From Gluconobacter vitians (lineage in GTDB: Bacteria; Pseudomonadota; Alphaproteobacteria; Acetobacterales; Acetobacteraceae), in NCBI RefSeq assembly GCF_015244565.1, contig NZ_JABCQG010000002.1, positions 182,272-246,271 on the forward strand: a stretch of 64,000 nt of DNA, in the 5' to 3' direction. The notes beneath the pieces are model-generated. The model ran no database searches. It was not told the origin of the DNA and saw nothing but the letters and a program-made list of their open reading frames with translations. Shown piece after piece: positions 1 to 8,807 of this stretch. Positions within the stretch are counted from its first letter, which is position 1. Each line of letters starts with the position of its first letter. Made by a program: the position numbers and the translations under genes.

Positions 1-1
1 T

Positions 2-760
2 GACATGATCCAGAACCATCTGCTTCAGGTCCTGTGCCTGGTTGCGATGGAAGCACCGGACTCCCTTGAGGCCGATGCCGTCCGCAATGCCAAGCTCGCC
101 GTCCTGAACGCCCTGCGCCCCATCACCGATGCAACTGCTGCCACCGAGACCGTGCGCGCGCAGTACACGGCAGGTGTGGTCGATGGAGAGAACGTTCCGG
201 GTTATCTGGAAGAGCTGGGCAAGCCGAGCACGACAGAAACCTATGCCGCAGTGCGTGCCTGGGTCGATACCCCACGCTGGAAGAACGTGCCGTTCTATAT
301 CCGCACGGCCAAACGTTCAGGCCGCAAGGTCAGCGAGATTGTCATCACATTCCGCCCGGCCGCCACCACGATGTTCGGTGCAACGCCCGCCAGCAACAGA
401 CTGGTCCTGCGCGTGCAGCCCAATGAGGGCGTCGAACTGCGGCTGAACGTCAAGAACCCTGCGCTGGACGTGTACAATCTCCATACGGCAGATCTCGACG
501 CCAAAATCCGCATGGAAGGCGGCATGCCCTTCCCGGACTCCTACGAGCGGCTTCTGCTCGATGCCGTGCGGGGCGATCCGGTGCTGTTCATCCGCCGCGA
601 CGAGGTCGAGGCCGCATGGCGCTGGGCCGAACCCATCCTCGATGCGTGGAAGCATGACAAGGTCCCGATGCAGACCTATAGTGCAGGCTCTTACGGACCG
701 GAACAGGCCACCCGCCTGCTCGCCGGGCATGGCGATATCTGGCACGAAGCCGCGGAGTAA
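2..760 (+). CDS. zwf: Glucose-6-phosphate 1-dehydrogenase, C-terminal part
   Basis: This oxidises glucose 6-phosphate to 6-phosphogluconolactone with NAD(P)+, the entry to the pentose phosphate route that acetic acid bacteria rely on. The visible part is the C-terminal half, about 252 residues of a family that is usually near 490. It opens with a DMIQNHLLQVLCLVAMEAP block and continues with the family's PFYIRTAKR strand (near residue 97 of this piece). The reading frame is open at the window edge, so the N-terminal coenzyme-binding domain lies outside. A small membrane protein gene starts 6 bases after the stop. The family call is secure. Confidence 0.96.
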   Translation, partial: DMIQNHLLQVLCLVAMEAPDSLEADAVRNAKLAVLNALRPITDATAATETVRAQYTAGVVDGENVPGYLEELGKPSTTETYAAVRAWVDTPRWKNVPFYIRTAKRSGRKVSEIVITFRPAATTMFGATPASNRLVLRVQPNEGVELRLNVKNPALDVYNLHTADLDAKIRMEGGMPFPDSYERLLLDAVRGDPVLFIRRDEVEAAWRWAEPILDAWKHDKVPMQTYSAGSYGPEQATRLLAGHGDIWHEAAE

Positions 761-766
761 CACCAT

Positions 767-1237
767 TTGAGTGATGATAAGAGCGCAACGCCCCGTCTCG
801 GCCGCAATCCGGGCCGGGGCCCGCGCCGGCAGCCCCGCAGCTTCAAACAACTTCTGCTGCGGCGAATGCTGGTCGTCATTCCGGCCTTCCTGCTGATGTT
901 CATTGCGGTCCGGACCGGACTGCTGGACATGTCCTACGACAAGATCACGTTCAGCAAACTCAGCTGGTTCGACAACACGGCTCTGGTGGAGCATCTCCGC
1001 CTGGCCGTCGTGAAAGACAACCTGACGGACCTGCCCCGGCACTGCCTGGTTTTCGTGGTGAACGGGAATGCGGCCGATAACACACCCACGATGGATGTTC
1101 TGGGACGGCACGGAAATGGCTGTCCCGGCGCAACACCTTCGGCCGACAAGTTGTTCAGCCTGAAAATTAACCGCTCCGAGCGCACGGTACAGACAGACGC
1201 AGGAACGCCCGGCGCCTTCCACGATCTACCCCTTTAA
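767..1237 (+). CDS. Hypothetical small single-pass membrane protein
   Basis: Unrecognised protein of 156 residues. It starts with TTG only 6 bases after the zwf stop, so it is probably translated from the same mRNA. The first 30 residues are rich in Arg/Pro/Lys. One hydrophobic segment follows (about residues 34-53), and the rest would then face the periplasm if the positive-inside rule holds. The distal part has two cysteines (near residues 92 and 119) that could pair. No enzyme motif is visible. The TTG start is inferred, as there is no good ATG upstream of the membrane segment. It is not the 6-phosphogluconolactonase that often sits beside zwf: the expected motifs are absent. Confidence 0.6.
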   Translation: MSDDKSATPRLGRNPGRGPRRQPRSFKQLLLRRMLVVIPAFLLMFIAVRTGLLDMSYDKITFSKLSWFDNTALVEHLRLAVVKDNLTDLPRHCLVFVVNGNAADNTPTMDVLGRHGNGCPGATPSADKLFSLKINRSERTVQTDAGTPGAFHDLPL

Positions 1238-1261
1238 GACATTCCCGGAAGGCGGGGCCTG

Positions 1262-2257
1262 CTAGCGGGCTTCGCCTTTTTTCTGCGCAAATGCCTCGCG
1301 CAGGAACAGCCCCCCTTCCCTGAGCGCCCGACGCCCGTCCCGGAACAGCGCATAGCCGTTCAGGAAGCCGTGTATCATCCGCGGAAAGTTTTTCAGTCTG
1401 ACTGGTATTCCGGCTTCATCGAGGCGTCGGGCATAAAGCTCCCCCTCACCCCGAAGCGGATCAAATCCCGCCGTCACGACCATGGCAGGCGGCAGATCCT
1501 TCAGGCTTTCCACCAGCAGAGGCGAGAATGCCGGATCAAAAAGCTGCTCGGGCGAACTGAGCGTCTGGCCACAATACCAGTACAGAAGCTCCGTGCTCAG
1601 CATGTAACCTTCCGCGTATGTCTCACGCGAAGGTGGCGCGAACGGACCACTCAGGGCCGGATAATAAAGAAGCTGGGCACTGAGCGCACGCATCCCCTGC
1701 GAGCGCACCCATTGTGTCAGCGCAGCAGAAAGATTGCCGCCCGCACTGTCCCCGGCAACCGCAACAGGCATGTCTGGCGGAACAGTCCGAAAAATCCAGT
1801 CCAGCGCCGATTTGGCATCCTCCAGACCAGCCGGGAAACGGTGTTCCGGCGCAAGGCGATAGTCCAGCGAAAGAACCATCGCCCCCGATGCCGCCGCAAG
1901 CCGGCAGCAGATCCCGTGATGGGATACGAGATCGCAATGCACGAATCCACCGCCATGCAGGAAGAGGACAACACCCCGGACCTTTCCACGCGGCCGGTAC
2001 AGGCGCGCCGTCCTCGGTCCCTCCGCTCCCGGAACCCGGATGTCACGCCAGCTACGGATCCGCAGCGACGACAGCCAGACCGGGAAACTCGGGCGACCTG
2101 TCACCCGCCGGATCTGCCGCAGGACGTCCGCGGATGGGGGCACGGCCGGGATCGGCGGGATCTCATCCAGAGCAACACGCCGTGGTACGACGCCCCGTTT
2201 ACGGGCCTGCCGGGCAAGCCAGAAAAGGAAAATCCGCAAGGTCAGGGTTGGACGCAT
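1262..2257 (-). CDS. Alpha/beta hydrolase, HSL-type esterase
   Basis: Predicted carboxylesterase of the hormone-sensitive-lipase group, 331 residues from the ATG at 2257 (MRPTLTLRIF). The oxyanion-hole motif HGGG (in FLHGGGFVHCD), the nucleophile elbow GDSAGG, a DPLRGEGE acid region and a late IHGF histidine occur in the family order. The substrate cannot be read from sequence. An upstream in-frame start at 2311 would add 18 polar residues and I judge it less likely. The gene stands alone, convergent with the small membrane protein and divergent from the RNase P RNA gene. Confidence 0.88.
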   Translation of the reverse strand: MRPTLTLRIFLFWLARQARKRGVVPRRVALDEIPPIPAVPPSADVLRQIRRVTGRPSFPVWLSSLRIRSWRDIRVPGAEGPRTARLYRPRGKVRGVVLFLHGGGFVHCDLVSHHGICCRLAAASGAMVLSLDYRLAPEHRFPAGLEDAKSALDWIFRTVPPDMPVAVAGDSAGGNLSAALTQWVRSQGMRALSAQLLYYPALSGPFAPPSRETYAEGYMLSTELLYWYCGQTLSSPEQLFDPAFSPLLVESLKDLPPAMVVTAGFDPLRGEGELYARRLDEAGIPVRLKNFPRMIHGFLNGYALFRDGRRALREGGLFLREAFAQKKGEAR

Positions 2258-2295
2258 TTTGTCATTATGCCGGGATTTTACTGAAAAGTCTGCCC

Positions 2296-2324
2296 TTGAC
2301 CCCGCAGGCATCCCGGAGCAGTGT
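2296..2324 (+). promoter_or_regulatory. Putative rnpB promoter
   Basis: TTGACC at 2296-2301, a 17-base spacer, and CAGTGT at 2319-2324 as a poor -10. A start about 7 bases downstream would be near 2331, which is where the first helix of the RNase P RNA begins. The -35 is good and the -10 weak. The fit of the start site is the main support. Confidence 0.4.
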
Positions 2325-2330
2325 CTGCGC

Positions 2331-2749
2331 CGCCAGACGGCTGGACGATCGCTGTGTGTGCGATGAGGATCGCATACAGGGAGGAAAGTCCGGGCTCCAT
2401 GGGAAGACGGTACCGGTTAATTGCCGGCGGGGGCGACCCCAGGGACAGTGCCACAGAAAACAGACCGCCCGCCGGACTGTACCCCACGCGTTCATTCGCC
2501 GGGGAACATGTTGCGGGTAAGGGCGAAACGGTGCGGCAAGAGCGCACCGCATCTCCGGCAACGGCGATGGTCATGGTAAACCCTACCGGGAGCAAGACCG
2601 AATAGGAACGGCAGGTCTCCGCAAGGGGACCGGGGGTTTCTCGCCCCGTCGTTCGGGTTGGTTGCGTGAGGCCTGCAGCAATGCAGGTCCCAGAGGAATG
2701 ATCGTCCCGCTTTCGGGCGGACAGAACCCGGCTTACAGGCCGTCTGGCA
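2331..2749 (+). ncRNA. rnpB: RNase P RNA (type A)
   Basis: Catalytic RNA that matures the 5' ends of tRNAs. The conserved 5' core GAGGAAAGTCCGGGCTCC is present near 2380, the AGAGGAATGATCG element near 2692, and the 3' core ACAGAACCCGGCTTACAGG at 2721-2739. The terminal helix closes exactly: CCAGACGG at 2333-2340 pairs with CCGTCTGG at 2740-2747. The length of about 417 bases is normal for the bacterial type. The ends are set from this helix and may be off by a few bases. It lies directly upstream of the mraZ control region. Confidence 0.96.
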
Positions 2750-2942
2750 CCCTCTGAAAAAAATCTGTTCTTCCAGTAATTGTTCCGCTCATTAAAGAAG
2801 AACAAAAACAGAACAAATAACGGCAGGTATAGTTCCGCCAGAGCGATTATCCCTGATAAACCCTAATAAACCGCAAAAATTTCCGTCACATTTCCAGTTT
2901 TGAAAATGTCGCAGTTTTCTGCGGTTTTCTGACGATATCTGT

Positions 2943-2973
2943 TTGACGTCCCATGAAATCCCATGATATCCCA
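2943..2973 (+). promoter_or_regulatory. mraZ promoter region with three TGGGA boxes
   Basis: TCCCA occurs at 2949-2953, 2959-2963 and 2969-2973. On the minus strand this is TGGGA three times with exact 5-base gaps. MraZ proteins are known to bind TGGGN repeats with 5-base spacers in front of mraZ. A candidate -35 TTGACG (2943-2948) and a weak -10 TATCCC (2967-2972, 18-base spacer) bracket the boxes, so bound MraZ would block RNA polymerase. The boxes are seen directly; the promoter assignment is inference. The stretch from 2750 to 2942 holds no gene that I can support. Confidence 0.7.
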
Positions 2974-3041
2974 GTCAAGACAAGCCAAATAACCAGAAGC
3001 CGCATTACCGGTTCTGAGCGCAGGAAGGAGGCACATCATCC

Positions 3042-3521
3042 ATGAGCATGTTCCTCGGCACGCATCAGAACCGTTTCGATGCCAAGGGACGTGTTTCCAT
3101 TCCTGCATCTTTCCGCGCCGCCCTGAAATCACAGGCCCAGCCGGGAGATCCACTGGTCATCCTGCGCCCGTCCCATCTGCATCCCTGCATCGAGGGCTGG
3201 ACGACCGGCGCATTTGCCGCCCTCGCCACACCGCTCGACGAATACGATCCCTTTTCGGAAGATCATGAAGATCTGGCCGCCAGCCTCTATGCGGATGCCT
3301 ATCCGCTGGACAGCGACAAGGAAGGCCGCATCATCCTTCCTGAAACCCTGCGCACCCACGCCGTTCTGACGGACGAAGTTGCTTTCATGGGGCTTGGCCG
3401 GACCTTCCAGATCTGGAACCCGACCGCTGCCGCAGAACGCCGTCAGGCCGCACGCAGCCGCGCCAAGACGCTTGCCACCAGCCGCCGTCCCGCCAGCAAC
3501 CCTGCGGGAGCAGCAGAATGA
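3042..3521 (+). CDS. mraZ: Transcriptional regulator MraZ
   Basis: First gene of the division and cell wall cluster. MraZ is a ring-forming DNA-binding protein that represses the cluster by binding repeats at its own promoter. The 159 residues hold two SpoVT/AbrB-like halves, each with the DxxGR signature: [10 protein letters not shown] near residue 12 and [10 protein letters not shown] near residue 91. The last 20 residues are a basic, Ala-rich tail. GGAGG sits about 11 bases before the ATG. The stop overlaps the rsmH start by 4 bases (ATGA). The TGGGA boxes at 2949-2973 are its likely target. Confidence 0.95.
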   Translation: MSMFLGTHQNRFDAKGRVSIPASFRAALKSQAQPGDPLVILRPSHLHPCIEGWTTGAFAALATPLDEYDPFSEDHEDLAASLYADAYPLDSDKEGRIILPETLRTHAVLTDEVAFMGLGRTFQIWNPTAAAERRQAARSRAKTLATSRRPASNPAGAAE

Positions 3522-4489
3522 ACGCGATCACCCTGATCCATTCCGGTCATGTTCCGGTCATGCTGCACGAGGTTCTCGAAGCCCTCGCCCCCCGTACTGG
3601 CGGACGTTATCTGGACGGAACGTTCGGTGGCGGTGGCTATGCCCGTGCCATCCTGAATGCAGCCGACTGCACGCTGGATGCGATCGACCGCGACCCCGCT
3701 GCCATCGAGCGCGGAAACGCCATGGCCATTCAGGCTAACGGGCGCCTTCGAATGCATCAGGGGACGTTCGGCGACATGGAAGCGCTGGTCGGAGCGGAAG
3801 GACCGTTCGACGGCATCGTTCTGGATCTGGGAGTTTCATCCTTTCAGATCGATCAGGCCGAGCGCGGCTTTTCCTTCCGCAATGATGGTCCGCTGGACAT
3901 GCGGATGGGCTCCGATGGTCCTTCCGCTGCGGATCTGGTGAATACCTGCAAGGAAGCAGATCTCGCGGACATCCTGTACCGCTACGGCGAAGAAAAACTC
4001 TCCCGCCGCATTGCACGCGCCATCGTAGCCGCACGCGCCGAAGCCCCGATCACCACGACCGGTCAGCTGGCACATATCATCCGCTGCTGCGTCCCCCGTG
4101 ACCGCGCCAATATCGACCCCGCGACCCGCAGCTTCCAGGGGCTGCGCATTGCGGTGAATGATGAGCTTGGCGAACTCGAACGCGCTTTCGAAACCGCACC
4201 ACGCCTGCTGGCCCCGGGTGGAGTTTTCGTGGTCGTGACCTTCCATTCCCTCGAGGATCGTCTGGCCAAGCGCGCCATGGCAGTGCTCGCAGGCCGGACG
4301 GGAAACCCGTCCCGTTACGAACCGGCCCCGCTCCGTCAGGAAGCGCCGGCCTTTTCCCTTCTTCATTCCCGCCCCCTCTCCGCCACGGATGAGGAAGCCC
4401 GGGAAAATCCGCGTGCCCGCAGTGCCCGTCTGCGCGCACTGGTCCGTAACCCCGTCTCCAAGATGCCCGTCTCAGGAATGCCCTCATGA
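3518..4489 (+). CDS. rsmH: 16S rRNA (cytosine1402-N4)-methyltransferase RsmH
   Basis: Methylates N4 of C1402 in the decoding centre of 16S rRNA using S-adenosylmethionine. The 323 residues open with [13 protein letters not shown], followed by the SAM-binding loop [14 protein letters not shown] (about residues 33-46). Further family blocks are [20 protein letters not shown] and [10 protein letters not shown]. The gene overlaps mraZ by 4 bases and ftsL by 4 bases, so its translation is coupled on both sides. Confidence 0.97.
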   Translation: MNAITLIHSGHVPVMLHEVLEALAPRTGGRYLDGTFGGGGYARAILNAADCTLDAIDRDPAAIERGNAMAIQANGRLRMHQGTFGDMEALVGAEGPFDGIVLDLGVSSFQIDQAERGFSFRNDGPLDMRMGSDGPSAADLVNTCKEADLADILYRYGEEKLSRRIARAIVAARAEAPITTTGQLAHIIRCCVPRDRANIDPATRSFQGLRIAVNDELGELERAFETAPRLLAPGGVFVVVTFHSLEDRLAKRAMAVLAGRTGNPSRYEPAPLRQEAPAFSLLHSRPLSATDEEARENPRARSARLRALVRNPVSKMPVSGMPS

Positions 4490-5271
4490 TCCGGCCCTTC
4501 ACCGTTGCCTGCGCTGTCCTCGCCGCAGGATCTGGCCTGTTTCTCTACACCAAGAAGCATGAGACCACGGTTCTGGACCAGAAGATCACGAAGATCGTTC
4601 AGGAAACCCAGCGCGTGCGCGGCCAGACTGCCATGCTTCGGACGGAATGGGCTCTCCTGAACCAGCCCGATCGCCTGAACACACTGGCAGCCCGTTTCGT
4701 GCCTTCCCTGCACCCGATGGAGCCGGACCAGTTCATCCGCATGGCCTCGCTTGAATCTCGTCTGCCCGCACCCGGTTCGAAGGCGCAGCCCGCTGATCCA
4801 CGTGAAGGACTGCACGAAGTCGTTAACCGCGCAGCCGAAGCGGCACATCTTCCGCTGCCTGCACCACAGACTGTCACCCATACACCTGCACAGCCTGCAC
4901 CTGCCCCGCATCCGCTGGTCGTCGCCGTGGCAACGCACCCTACTCCGGCAGCAAAGCCTGTGCCGGTCCAGCCGCATGTCTCCCATGCGCATAATGCCGA
5001 CACGCAGTTGGCCTCGGCAGCGCCACGCACCATTACGGCCTCTGCCCGCAGCCATGCGGACAGCGCGCCCAGCGTCCATCTCGTAAGCTATCGTGAGAGC
5101 CACCCTGCTCCCCTGATGGTTGCAGCCTGGCACCCGCAGACCGTGCGCGTGAGCCATGCCGCAGCCCCAGCCCGTCTGGCCGAAGAGCGTCCGCACCCGC
5201 ATCACGCACAACTTTCCGCTCTGGGAAATGCGAATGACGCATTGCCCGCGCCTGTGCCGTTGGCTAACTGA
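4486..5271 (+). CDS. ftsL: Cell division protein FtsL with long His/Pro/Ala tail
   Basis: Bitopic divisome protein that links FtsQ-type scaffolding to the FtsW/FtsI synthase. There is a short N-terminal membrane segment (about residues 5-22), then a coiled-coil-like stretch (residues 28-65) and the family tail motif around [15 protein letters not shown]. Position between rsmH and ftsI supports the call as much as the weak sequence signal. It has 261 residues, against about 85-130 in most FtsL. The extra region from about residue 95 is low-complexity, rich in His, Pro and Ala, and presumably periplasmic. It overlaps rsmH by 4 bases. Confidence 0.85.
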   Translation: MIRPFTVACAVLAAGSGLFLYTKKHETTVLDQKITKIVQETQRVRGQTAMLRTEWALLNQPDRLNTLAARFVPSLHPMEPDQFIRMASLESRLPAPGSKAQPADPREGLHEVVNRAAEAAHLPLPAPQTVTHTPAQPAPAPHPLVVAVATHPTPAAKPVPVQPHVSHAHNADTQLASAAPRTITASARSHADSAPSVHLVSYRESHPAPLMVAAWHPQTVRVSHAAAPARLAEERPHPHHAQLSALGNANDALPAPVPLAN

Positions 5272-5352
5272 GAGCCCTTCCATCATTAACCGCTCGTTCA
5301 GCATTTTCGGATAGCTTAGGGCGAGCCCTTCAACAGGACGCACCCCCGCACG

Positions 5353-7338
5353 ATGCCTCAGGACGTGCCACCTTCTTCCGGTTCGCAGCGCCCCGAGCGC
5401 CCGGATGTGCCGTCAGGGCATTCCCGCAAGACCGCGCAGCCACGGGGACTGCGCCGACTGAATCTTGACCAGATGCACGGGCGCCTGCTCGGCGTCGGGA
5501 TGGGATTTCTCGCGATTTATGGCGCCGTGGCGCTCAAGGCGACAGTGGCGACCGTCCTGATGCCGATGGAGCCTGAAAAACGCCAGATCGCGCCCCAGGT
5601 CCCGGAAATTCCTAAGAGTGACCCACGTGGAGAAATGGCGGGCGATTTCGTTCTGCCAACCGTTAAACGCGCCACAATCACCGACCGTACAGGTCAGGCC
5701 CTCGCCCTCTCGCTCCCCGTCGCGCAGGTCTATGCCAATCCGATGGAAATGATCGATCCGGCCGATGCTGCGGACAAGCTCCGGAAAGTTCTGCCGCAGC
5801 TCGACCGTGACGAAACAATCCGCCGCCTGTCGCTGAAAAAACAGTTCGTCTATCTGGCGCGAGACATTTCCCCCGTTCAGGAAATCGCCATCAACAATCT
5901 GGGCATTCCAGGCATCTATTTCGAAGCAGGCGAACGCCGCCATTATCCGCTGGGCCGGACTGCCGCACAGATCATGGGCAGTGTCGATATCGACGATCAT
6001 GGCATTGCAGGCGTGGAACGTTATTTCGACAAGCGACTGAATTCGGACAAATCTCCGCTGCGCCTGTCACTGGATGTCCGCGTGCAGACCGTTGCGCATG
6101 ACGAACTTCAGGCTGCCAAAGACGAGTTCTCGGCCATCGGCGCCAGCGCGATCGTCATGGACGTCCGTACCGGCGAAATCCTGGCCATGGTCAGCCTGCC
6201 CGATTACGACGCCAACGATTTCGGTCACGCCCCCAACGACGCCCGCTTCAACCGGGCCGTCACCGGCATGTATGAGCCCGGCTCAACGTTCAAGCTGCAG
6301 ACGGCCGCAATGGGTCTGCAACTTGGGGTCGTCCATCTGTGGGACCGTTTCTCGACCATTCCGATCAAGGTCGGCCGCTTCACCATCCGCGACATGAAGA
6401 CCGATCATTTCGCCCCCTGGCTCTCTCTGCCCGGCGTTCTGGCCTACTCCTCCAACCCGGCCGCAGCCCATATCGCGCTCGATGTCGGTGCAACCCGCCA
6501 GCAGGACTGGCTGCGGAACATGGGCTTCTTCAACCGTGTTCCCGTAGAACTGCCCGAAGCTGGACGTCCCCTTGTTCCCGCCTCGCGCAACTGGGGCATT
6601 TCAACCGTCATGACGGTCGGGTTCGGTCACGGTGTGGCCGAGCCGCCGCTGGCCATCGTTCGCGGCACGGCGGCGACCGTGAACGGCGGTATCCTGCTCA
6701 AACCAACCCTCGTGGCACGCGATACCGAAGACGACAGCAAGCCGGCGTCCGACGCCGATGCGGCCCAAGTCCGGCCCGTAGCCTATCGGCCGGGTGCGGA
6801 CAGTGACGAGATCGGAGCCGAAACGCCCGTGGGCACACGCGTCCTGTCCGAACAGACCTCAGCGCTCCTGCGCAAGCTGCTGCGTCTGGACGTTACACTG
6901 GGGAGCGGCAAGTCCGCCGAGGTCCCCGGCTATTATGTCGGCGGCAAGACCGGCACGGCAGAAAAGATCGGCGCACATGGTGGCTACTTGAAACACGTGA
7001 ACGTCTCGGCCTTCACCAGCGTGTTCCCGATGAACAACCCGCATTACGCCGTCTATGTCATGCTCGACAGTCCGCAGGGCACAGCCGCGACGCATGGCTG
7101 GACGACAGCCGCATGGAACGCCGCACCCACGGTCAAGAAGATTATTTCGCGTGTCGGCCCGATCCTGAACCAGTTCCCTGATCTGGCGAACAAGGATGCG
7201 ATTGACGCCTCCCTCGCCATTCCGATGAACCCGCCCGTTCCTGCCGGATACCGCGCCCTTGGTCCCGGAAATGATCCGGGCGACCCGCGCAACCAAGCCC
7301 ACGCCGCCAAGACCCAGCCCTCAAAGACACAGCACTGA
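5353..7338 (+). CDS. ftsI: Peptidoglycan transpeptidase FtsI (PBP3)
   Basis: Septal D,D-transpeptidase that crosslinks peptidoglycan together with FtsW. The 661 residues show a basic cytoplasmic start, one membrane segment (about residues 52-70), a dimerisation domain and a transpeptidase domain. All three active-site motifs are present: S-x-x-K (GSTFK, serine near 311), S-x-N (SSN near 366) and K-T-G (GGKTGTAEK, lysine near 532). An 81-base gap after ftsL is one of the largest gaps in the cluster and contains the direct repeat GAGCCCTTC twice. The C-terminal 60 residues are Pro/Asp/His-rich. Confidence 0.97.
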   Translation: MPQDVPPSSGSQRPERPDVPSGHSRKTAQPRGLRRLNLDQMHGRLLGVGMGFLAIYGAVALKATVATVLMPMEPEKRQIAPQVPEIPKSDPRGEMAGDFVLPTVKRATITDRTGQALALSLPVAQVYANPMEMIDPADAADKLRKVLPQLDRDETIRRLSLKKQFVYLARDISPVQEIAINNLGIPGIYFEAGERRHYPLGRTAAQIMGSVDIDDHGIAGVERYFDKRLNSDKSPLRLSLDVRVQTVAHDELQAAKDEFSAIGASAIVMDVRTGEILAMVSLPDYDANDFGHAPNDARFNRAVTGMYEPGSTFKLQTAAMGLQLGVVHLWDRFSTIPIKVGRFTIRDMKTDHFAPWLSLPGVLAYSSNPAAAHIALDVGATRQQDWLRNMGFFNRVPVELPEAGRPLVPASRNWGISTVMTVGFGHGVAEPPLAIVRGTAATVNGGILLKPTLVARDTEDDSKPASDADAAQVRPVAYRPGADSDEIGAETPVGTRVLSEQTSALLRKLLRLDVTLGSGKSAEVPGYYVGGKTGTAEKIGAHGGYLKHVNVSAFTSVFPMNNPHYAVYVMLDSPQGTAATHGWTTAAWNAAPTVKKIISRVGPILNQFPDLANKDAIDASLAIPMNPPVPAGYRALGPGNDPGDPRNQAHAAKTQPSKTQH

Positions 7339-7346
7339 ACCGTTTG

Positions 7347-8807
7347 ATGCGCCTCTCCCAGCTTTTTGCCCTCTGCGGTACGCCTCAGTCCCTGACGGAC
7401 GATCCCGAGATCCTGTCCGTAACAGCCGATAGCCGCAGAGCCGGTCCGGGTACGCTCTTCTTCGCCCTGCGCGGAGTGAAGCAGGATGGCAGCGCTTTCA
7501 TCGCACAGGCCATGTCACAGGGCGCTGCGGCGGTCATCGTGGATCATGAAACTATCGATCTGAGTGCTGCAATCCCTGTGATCGTACGTCCGGACGCCAA
7601 GCATCTGCTGGCCTGCATGGCCTCCGCCCTTGCTGGTCGGCAGCCCTCCTGCATCGCCGCAATCACGGGAACGAACGGCAAAAGCAGCACGGCCGATTTC
7701 CTGCGCCAGCTCTGGACGCTTCAGGGAAACCGGGCGGCAAGTCTCGGAACGCTGGGCCTCATTTCCGACACGGACGTGCCAGCTCCACCGAGCCTGACCA
7801 CACCGGACCCCGTATCGCTGTCCCAGACCCTGGCCGCGCTGGCCCGCAACGGCGTGGAGCATGTCGCCCTCGAAGCCTCGTCGCACGGACTGGAGCAGCA
7901 TCGGCTGGACGGCGTCACTTTGACGGCGGCAAGTTTCTCCAATCTGACGCGCGACCATCTCGATTATCACCTGACGCTGGAAGCCTATCGCACGGCAAAA
8001 TTGCGCCTGTTTGACGAAGTGCTGCCCACGGGGGGCATCGCGGCGGTCAATGCAGACATGGACAGCGAGACGTTTGCGGCTCTTCAGAACATTGCAGCCC
8101 GTCGGAGCCTGAAACTCCGCAGCGTCGGGCGCAATGGCACCACGCTGCGACTGATCGAAGCCCGTCCCACGCCGTCAGGGCAGATCCTGCGTTTCGCCCT
8201 GCATGGCGAGGAACTGCCCGAAATCTCCCTTTCGCTTCCCGGGCGCTTTCAGGCTGACAACGTGATGCTGGCGGCTGCCATGTGCTGGCAAGATGACGCC
8301 GACACCCGGCAGGTTGTAGCCCTTCTGCCGCGCCTGACGGGTGTACACGGCCGGTGCGAGCGGGCTGTTGCGTTGCCCAACGGTGCTGCCGCCTATGTCG
8401 ATTATGCCCACACCCCCGATGCGCTGGACTGCGTCCTGTCCAGCCTGCGACCGCATACGGCAGGGCGTCTGGTCGTGGTCTTCGGCGCGGGCGGCGACCG
8501 TGACCGCGGCAAGCGCCCGCTCATGGGGGCCGTTGCCGCGAGGATGGCGGATCTGGCGATCGTGACGGACGATAACCCCCGCACGGAAGAACCCGCTTCG
8601 ATCCGCTCCGAAATCCTGGCGGCATGCCCGGATGCACTGGAAATCGCAGACCGCCGCAGCGCCATCGCAGCAGGATTAGAAGCTCTGAAGCCCGGCGATA
8701 TCCTTGTCGTGGCCGGCAAGGGACATGAGCAGGGTCAGATCGTCGGCACGGAAATCCTGCCCTTCGATGACCGTCTCGTCATTCGTGAACTGGCAGGTGC
8801 GGTATGA
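7347..8807 (+). CDS. murE: UDP-MurNAc-tripeptide synthetase MurE
   Basis: Adds the third amino acid to UDP-MurNAc-L-Ala-D-Glu in the cytoplasm. The ATP loop GTNGKSS is near residues 107-113. The DNPR motif (in TDDNPRTEEP, about 409) is the signature of enzymes that use meso-diaminopimelate. I prefer ATG at 7347 to the TTG three bases earlier, giving 486 residues. It starts 8 bases after the ftsI stop and overlaps murF by 4 bases. Confidence 0.97.
   Translation: MRLSQLFALCGTPQSLTDDPEILSVTADSRRAGPGTLFFALRGVKQDGSAFIAQAMSQGAAAVIVDHETIDLSAAIPVIVRPDAKHLLACMASALAGRQPSCIAAITGTNGKSSTADFLRQLWTLQGNRAASLGTLGLISDTDVPAPPSLTTPDPVSLSQTLAALARNGVEHVALEASSHGLEQHRLDGVTLTAASFSNLTRDHLDYHLTLEAYRTAKLRLFDEVLPTGGIAAVNADMDSETFAALQNIAARRSLKLRSVGRNGTTLRLIEARPTPSGQILRFALHGEELPEISLSLPGRFQADNVMLAAAMCWQDDADTRQVVALLPRLTGVHGRCERAVALPNGAAAYVDYAHTPDALDCVLSSLRPHTAGRLVVVFGAGGDRDRGKRPLMGAVAARMADLAIVTDDNPRTEEPASIRSEILAACPDALEIADRRSAIAAGLEALKPGDILVVAGKGHEQGQIVGTEILPFDDRLVIRELAGAV

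Noticed and set aside
2278..2805. Minus-strand 175-residue frame over the RNase P RNA region
   Set aside because: The conserved RNase P RNA core and its closing helix explain this stretch.
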